Positions 45,742 through 49,555 of a DNA stretch of 49,555 nt are shown here, piece by piece. This DNA comes from an uncultured Alphaproteobacteria bacterium (GTDB taxonomy: Bacteria; Pseudomonadota; Alphaproteobacteria; RF32; CAG-239). The position numbers and the translations under genes are program-made. Each line of letters begins with the position of its first letter. Positions within the stretch are counted from its first letter, which is position 1. The stretch covers positions 1 to 49,555 of the forward strand of contig CALXRQ010000011.1 in assembly GCA_944390895.1 (NCBI GenBank), written 5' to 3'. The notes below the pieces were generated by a model. That model made no database searches. It saw only the letters and a list, made by a program, of their open reading frames with translations, and was not told the DNA's origin.

Positions 45742-45869
45742 GTAAAACTTAGAGAATGAGGCAGGCAGAGTGATTTAAGGAGTGAGAAAAATTTTAGCGT
45801 ACATTAAGGTACGTGAATTTTTCGAACCGACAATAAATCGCTCCGGATGCCTTATTATATAAGTTTTAC
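45742..45869. repeat. 128-bp imperfect palindrome (hairpin element)
   Basis: The whole segment is one long imperfect inverted repeat centred at 45805/45806. The outer arms GTAAAACTTA / TAAGTTTTAC are perfect, AGGCA.. and ..TGCCTT, GTGATTTA and TAAATCGC, GAAAAAT and ATTTTTC pair, and GTAC / GTAC closes the tip. It can fold as DNA cruciform or RNA. It lies between two converging genes, starting 95 bases after the stop of one and ending 4 bases before the ssb stop. A MITE-like insertion or structured RNA are both possible. Confidence 0.7.
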
Positions 45870-45873
45870 TCCC

Positions 45874-46347
45874 TTAGAACGGAATATCGTCATCTAAATC
45901 TGCCGCCGGAGCCGCACCGCCGGCCGGAGCAGAATCCCAACCGGACGAAGAAGAACCGGAAAAAACGTCGTTGCCGCCGGCCGGAACGCCGTCGCCGCGT
46001 CCGTCAAGCAACACCAGATTGCCGGAAAAATTCTGCAAAACGACTTCGGTGGTATATCTTTCGCCGCCGTTGCTGTCTTCCCATTTGCGGGTTTGCAGCT
46101 GGCCTTCCAGATAAACTTTGGAACCTTTGCGCAGATATCTTTCGGCAATGTCTGCCAGCTGCGGGTTGAAAATAACCACGCGGTGCCATTCGGTTCTCTC
46201 TTTTCTCTCGCCGGAAAGCTTGTCTTTCCAGCTGTCGGTGGTTGCCACGTTCAAATTGACGATTTTTGCGCCGTTAGCGGTGTTGCTGACTTTTGGATCA
46301 GCGCCCAGATTACCGACGAGAATAACTTTATTTATACTTCCAGCCAT
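45874..46347 (-). CDS. ssb: Single-stranded DNA-binding protein
   Basis: SSB coats single-stranded DNA during replication and repair and recruits partners through its tail. The 157-residue protein has the OB-fold start [18 protein letters not shown], the conserved WHRVVIFN and the [17 protein letters not shown] strand. A Gly/Ala/Pro-rich linker follows, and the acidic tip DDDIPF is the canonical partner-binding tail. AGGTAAAAGCAA precedes the start. Confidence 0.97.
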   Translation of the reverse strand: MAGSINKVILVGNLGADPKVSNTANGAKIVNLNVATTDSWKDKLSGERKERTEWHRVVIFNPQLADIAERYLRKGSKVYLEGQLQTRKWEDSNGGERYTTEVVLQNFSGNLVLLDGRGDGVPAGGNDVFSGSSSSGWDSAPAGGAAPAADLDDDIPF

Positions 46348-46420
46348 TTGCTTTTACCTTATCTAAATTAAAAAAACTGAGCCAAATTATATACGGAAAA
46401 AAGATTTAGCAAACTAAAAA

Positions 46421-47539
46421 TCAATACACCTGTGCATATTCGCCGTCTTCATACTTATAAATGGCATAATTGACGGTATTTTCCGGATTTCCGTTCTTAA
46501 AGGATGCCTCGCCCCAGGCCGTCTCAAAACGATTGCCGGGCAGCGCCTCCGCCATATTCGCATAAACAAACGAATTGGCCTTATTCACAATATCCTGCCA
46601 CAGCTTGACCGCCGAATAGCTGTAAACGCTCAAGCCCCTGGGCTCCACGCCGAGCAAACGCAGACGCACCAGCGTTTCGGTAAAATCGGGACTGTCTTTC
46701 AGCGTCGGCAGCGACATAAAATAGGTGCCGTCGGCAAGCTTGCCCAGTTCTTCAAAATAGCGCCCCTGCGACTGATAACGGTTTACAAAAATCTTAAAAT
46801 CGCGATCTTCTTTCTTTAATGCCCGCGCCAGCTTGGAAACTTCTTTCGGCTCACCCAGAATATAAGCCGCTTCAAACTTTCCGTCGATAATGTCTTCGCC
46901 GAGTTGAGAATAATCATTGCCGTATTTGGCAAAATTAAAGCTTTTGATATTCAGCATTTTGCCGGCCTTGCCAAACTCGTCCTGCAGCGCCGCCGCAATT
47001 TCGACCACGCTTTTAATGCCGCTGTCATAAACCAGCGCCACTCTTGCATCGGGAAAATGCGACAGATAATATCTGAAAAAATCCAGACTTTGATTCTGAC
47101 AGTAGCCGACCATCTTGACCAGCCCCCGGTGATTAATGTCGGTACCGTAATTGCAGACCGAAGTCGGCACAATCTGAAAAATGCCGGCCTTGGCATAAAC
47201 ATCGGCCAGCCGATTGAAAGAGTTTTGGCAAAAAGGCCCGATAACGGTATTGATTTTATCTGCCTTGGAAGAATTGACCGCCATCATCTCCGCCGTGGAA
47301 ACCGCCAGAATATCGTTGCACGGATCGTCAACCACCACCAGATTTACCCGCTCGCCTTTCAGTCCGCCGTTGTTGTTGATTTCGTCCACGGCGATTTTAG
47401 CTCCGCTGACCAGTTCCTGTCCCAAAGACTGATAGTCTCCGGACAAAGGTGCCACGACAGCGATATTAACCTCGGCGCGAACCATTCCCGGCAGCAGCAG
47501 AAGCAGCGGCAAAAACATATTTGAGATATTTTTCAGCAT
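46421..47539 (-). CDS. Orphan periplasmic ligand-binding protein (LivJ type)
   Basis: This protein is a periplasmic binding protein of the branched-chain amino acid type (Peripla_BP_6). The preferred start at 47539 gives a signal peptide (MLKNISNMFLPLLLLLPGMV); a GTG at 47572 would add 11 residues. The mature protein opens VNIAVVAPLSGDYQSLGQEL and has the typical KIAVDEINNNGGLKGERVNLVVVDD. No ABC transporter permease or ATPase is nearby, so it may feed a transporter elsewhere or act in sensing or secretion. Several cysteines (PCNDI, GPFCQN, VCNYG, GYCQN) suggest disulphides. Confidence 0.87.
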   Translation of the reverse strand: MLKNISNMFLPLLLLLPGMVRAEVNIAVVAPLSGDYQSLGQELVSGAKIAVDEINNNGGLKGERVNLVVVDDPCNDILAVSTAEMMAVNSSKADKINTVIGPFCQNSFNRLADVYAKAGIFQIVPTSVCNYGTDINHRGLVKMVGYCQNQSLDFFRYYLSHFPDARVALVYDSGIKSVVEIAAALQDEFGKAGKMLNIKSFNFAKYGNDYSQLGEDIIDGKFEAAYILGEPKEVSKLARALKKEDRDFKIFVNRYQSQGRYFEELGKLADGTYFMSLPTLKDSPDFTETLVRLRLLGVEPRGLSVYSYSAVKLWQDIVNKANSFVYANMAEALPGNRFETAWGEASFKNGNPENTVNYAIYKYEDGEYAQVY

Positions 47540-47610
47540 AAAACTCTGTAAACTGTTTAGATACAGCTTCACATCATAGTTTTTTTTTCTGTTTTTGCAA
47601 GTTTTTTATT

Positions 47611-48564
47611 CTAAGAAACAATCCGTTTCAAATCTTCCGCCGGCACGATTTCCGCAACCACGTCACCTTCCCAGACGATATGCCCGGCGCACAATATCTG
47701 CAAAATGCCGTCCGCCGGCGCCGTCACCGCCGAAAGGACCGCCGGATTTCCGGCATCAAAGATATGGCCGATAACCTCGCCCCGGGCCACTTTGGCGCCC
47801 AAAGCCTTTTCCGCCCGAAACAGACCACCGGCAGCGGCAAAAACCTTGCGGCGCTTTTCAAAACGGTAAATTTCTGCGGGAATATCAGTATTTGCGCCCT
47901 TTTCCGTCAGACCGAGCTTGTTCAGCACCGCGCAGACCGCATTGAAAACCGCGTCAATTTTCGCCTCGGCATATTCGTTATGTCCGCCGCATTCTATAGT
48001 AAGGTTTTTTACGCCGGCACGATCCAGCGCCGCGTTGAACGTCCCCTGCAACCCCGGAATGCTCGCATCGTCCGAATACTGGTTATAGGGCAGACCGCAG
48101 GCCGCCACCCACGGCTCATATTCTTTTTGGGTATAAATGACAAACGGATTGCTACTCTTTGAGGTGTGCAGATCCAAAACGAAATCCGCAGCGGTAGCCA
48201 GCTTCATAATCGCGGCGCACAGTCTGGCGCTGACATCGCCGTCCGGATTCCCGGGAAAACAGCGGTTGAAATCCTTGCCGTCAATCTGGCTGAACTTGCC
48301 GAATGTCGAAAAATACGCCCGCTGCATCCACGCCAGCGGATTGGCATAAGGCACAACATGCACTTCCCCGCAGGTCAGATGCTCAAGCAAAAATCCGTGC
48401 AGACGGTGCAGACACCACTGCGAAGTCTCACCCCCGTGCAGCCCCGACTGGACATACAGCGTCTGTCCCGGTTTGTCCGCCTTGTAAACAAATTCCTTTA
48501 AGACGATTTCCGTTCCGCCGCCCGCCGTCAGAACCTTGTGTTTCTTTTCAGAGAATGCCGCCAT
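47611..48564 (-). CDS. Zinc deacylase/carboxypeptidase of the AstE/aspartoacylase (M14) family
   Basis: This 317-residue enzyme belongs to the succinylglutamate desuccinylase/aspartoacylase group of M14 metallopeptidases, which hydrolyse an amide between an acyl group and an amino acid or peptide. Zinc ligands are His43 and Glu46 (HGGE) and His133 in DLHTS, with the catalytic Glu191 in LTIECGGHNEY and Arg in FNRCFPG. The C-terminal 60 residues resemble a lipoyl-like or barrel extension (GEVIGHIFDAGNPAVLSAV). It begins within the last 17 bases of the upstream ATP-grasp gene, so the two are translationally coupled. Confidence 0.88.
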   Translation of the reverse strand: MAAFSEKKHKVLTAGGGTEIVLKEFVYKADKPGQTLYVQSGLHGGETSQWCLHRLHGFLLEHLTCGEVHVVPYANPLAWMQRAYFSTFGKFSQIDGKDFNRCFPGNPDGDVSARLCAAIMKLATAADFVLDLHTSKSSNPFVIYTQKEYEPWVAACGLPYNQYSDDASIPGLQGTFNAALDRAGVKNLTIECGGHNEYAEAKIDAVFNAVCAVLNKLGLTEKGANTDIPAEIYRFEKRRKVFAAAGGLFRAEKALGAKVARGEVIGHIFDAGNPAVLSAVTAPADGILQILCAGHIVWEGDVVAEIVPAEDLKRIVS

Positions 48565-49555
48565 CTTTCTGTTTGTCCTTCGTCATCATAAACTGTTTGT
48601 TATATTCTTTGCCAAATAAAGAAGTATACAAACTATTGACGATTGGCAACCATTTTTTGTTCAGCACCACCTTATTGCCGCTGATGTTAAACGGAGACGA
48701 ACCGTTTTTGGCCTTGCCGACAATCCTCAATATCTGCGCCCCTGACGGAACCTGTTGTCCTTTTTTAAGGCTGACGCCGGCCAACCCGGCATAAATACGG
48801 TTCTGCGAGAGGTCGATGTTGTTGCCGCTGTCATAACCGTGAGAAAAATCCCATTTCCAGCTGCCGTCGCCTTGCCGGTCAAGCGCATAAATGCCCGGCT
48901 TTAAATCGATTACGGAAACGGCGGTTCCCTGCTGCTTGCCCATCATTTTGATATAAAAGCTGCCGTCGCTCCGCAAGGACTGCCGGTATAAAGTATCCGA
49001 ATGCCGCCGTACCTCCCGGAACAGATCATAAACCTCGGGATCGTGGCAATCGGCATAGCTGGCCAGAAACGCCAGCCGATGAATTCCGACCAGCCCCGAA
49101 TTTTCGGCATCCAGGCTCAGCTGTTCCGTCGGTCCCTGCTGACGGTCATTGACCTCGTTAATCCAGATATGATTGTCCTTGTCAATAATCAAATCCGCGC
49201 CGCAAAGACCGACTTTGCCGCATTTGGCCATCAAAGTGCCGAGCTTTTGCGCAATTTCGCCGACTTTGTCGTTAATCTCGGGTGCGAATTCGTAACCGAG
49301 CGAATTGCCGACGCCGTTGGAAGCGCTTCTGGTCAGATTCTTGTCGCCGATGGCCTTCAACGAAGCACGGGCGGCCAAAACCACCGTCTTGTCATCGTCA
49401 ATGCCGAGCCGGCGTCCTTTCTCCAGCAGCGAATAAATCGTATCGGGATCAAAAGCGTCGTCCCTGCCGCCGAGCATTCCCTTAACCATGCCCGGCTTTT
49501 GCTCATCGGCAATCAGATTGCCCACAAACATCGACATATTGCTGCAAAAACCCTC
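48548..49555 (-). CDS. ATP-grasp ligase, C-terminal part (cut by window edge)
   Basis: Only the C-terminal 335 residues are present; the frame is open to the window edge (EGFCSNMSMFVG just inside it), so the Met at 49537 is not the true start. The ATP-grasp metal-binding strand GADLIIDKDNHIWINEVNDR (near 125-145 of the visible part) has the conserved Asp, Glu and Asn. After this, an unfamiliar 190-residue tail has beta-rich segments (SVIDLKPGIYALD). It overlaps the M14 enzyme gene. The substrate is unknown; the pair suggests making and breaking of one amide bond. Confidence 0.82.
   Translation of the reverse strand, partial: EGFCSNMSMFVGNLIADEQKPGMVKGMLGGRDDAFDPDTIYSLLEKGRRLGIDDDKTVVLAARASLKAIGDKNLTRSASNGVGNSLGYEFAPEINDKVGEIAQKLGTLMAKCGKVGLCGADLIIDKDNHIWINEVNDRQQGPTEQLSLDAENSGLVGIHRLAFLASYADCHDPEVYDLFREVRRHSDTLYRQSLRSDGSFYIKMMGKQQGTAVSVIDLKPGIYALDRQGDGSWKWDFSHGYDSGNNIDLSQNRIYAGLAGVSLKKGQQVPSGAQILRIVGKAKNGSSPFNISGNKVVLNKKWLPIVNSLYTSLFGKEYNKQFMMTKDKQKDGGIL

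Noticed and set aside
1..49555. tRNA, rRNA, riboswitch, phage or transposase features
   Set aside because: I looked for conserved tRNA arms, rRNA segments, recombinase motifs and typical riboswitch hairpins and saw none I could support by eye; a dedicated scan could still find a divergent one.

Overview
The window looks like a chromosomal segment of a host-associated alphaproteobacterium. The gene order gatB/yqeY-type gene, dnaG, rpoD on the minus strand, the Pmp-like autotransporters, and gyrA, ssb, greA and trxB with alphaproteobacterial character support this. It reads normally in the standard bacterial code. The exact lineage (perhaps an uncultured gut group) is inference. No tRNA, rRNA, CRISPR array, integrase or transposase was seen.

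Layout. 0-3.3 kb (minus): the N-terminal part of rpoD, then dnaG and a YqeY-like gene, a form of the macromolecular synthesis operon. 3.5-9.6 kb: two tandem paralogous autotransporters whose passengers carry GGA(I/L)/FxxN repeats, with dispersed REP-like repeats between and after them. 10-14.7 kb: a DUF4105 protein, a DUF3015 protein, greA, a small CxC-rich protein, trxB and a small membrane protein. 14.8-17.9 kb (minus): a MacAB-type export operon. 18.1-20.1 kb: four small unrecognised genes. 20.3 kb: an OprB-family porin resembling chlamydial AaxA. 21.6-26.4 kb: an NlpC-like protein; an operon of RimB-type aspartic protease, inactive transglutaminase/7TM protein and RimK-like ATP-grasp ligase; then a cyclophilin. 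27-31.4 kb (minus): an AcrAB-type RND pump. 31.7-33.9 kb: pyruvoyl-dependent arginine decarboxylase and arginine/agmatine antiporter (AaxB, AaxC). 34-36.6 kb: a large secreted Cys-rich protein. 36.7-41 kb (minus): a histidine phosphatase, a broken nitroreductase gene, a YdcF-like gene, a MIF-type tautomerase and two unrecognised genes. 41-47.5 kb: gyrA, a protein with ten 9-residue Trp repeats, an unrecognised gene, a 128-bp imperfect palindrome, ssb and an orphan periplasmic binding protein. 47.6 kb to the end (minus): an M14 deacylase/peptidase overlapping an ATP-grasp gene cut by the window edge.

How genes work together. The clearest functional set is a three-part Aax-like system: an outer-membrane porin, an arginine decarboxylase with the predicted Thr52-Ser53 self-cleavage site, and an antiporter. 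Such a system would consume cytoplasmic protons by exchanging arginine for agmatine. Two separate ATP-grasp ligase plus peptidase modules (22.7-25.7 kb and 47.6-49.5 kb) suggest amide-bond synthesis paired with hydrolysis. The housekeeping genes have AAGGAG-type ribosome sites. Most unrecognised genes have none and instead sit behind A/T-rich leaders; three share the 13-mer TATTAAYCTAAAA 10-11 nt before the ATG.
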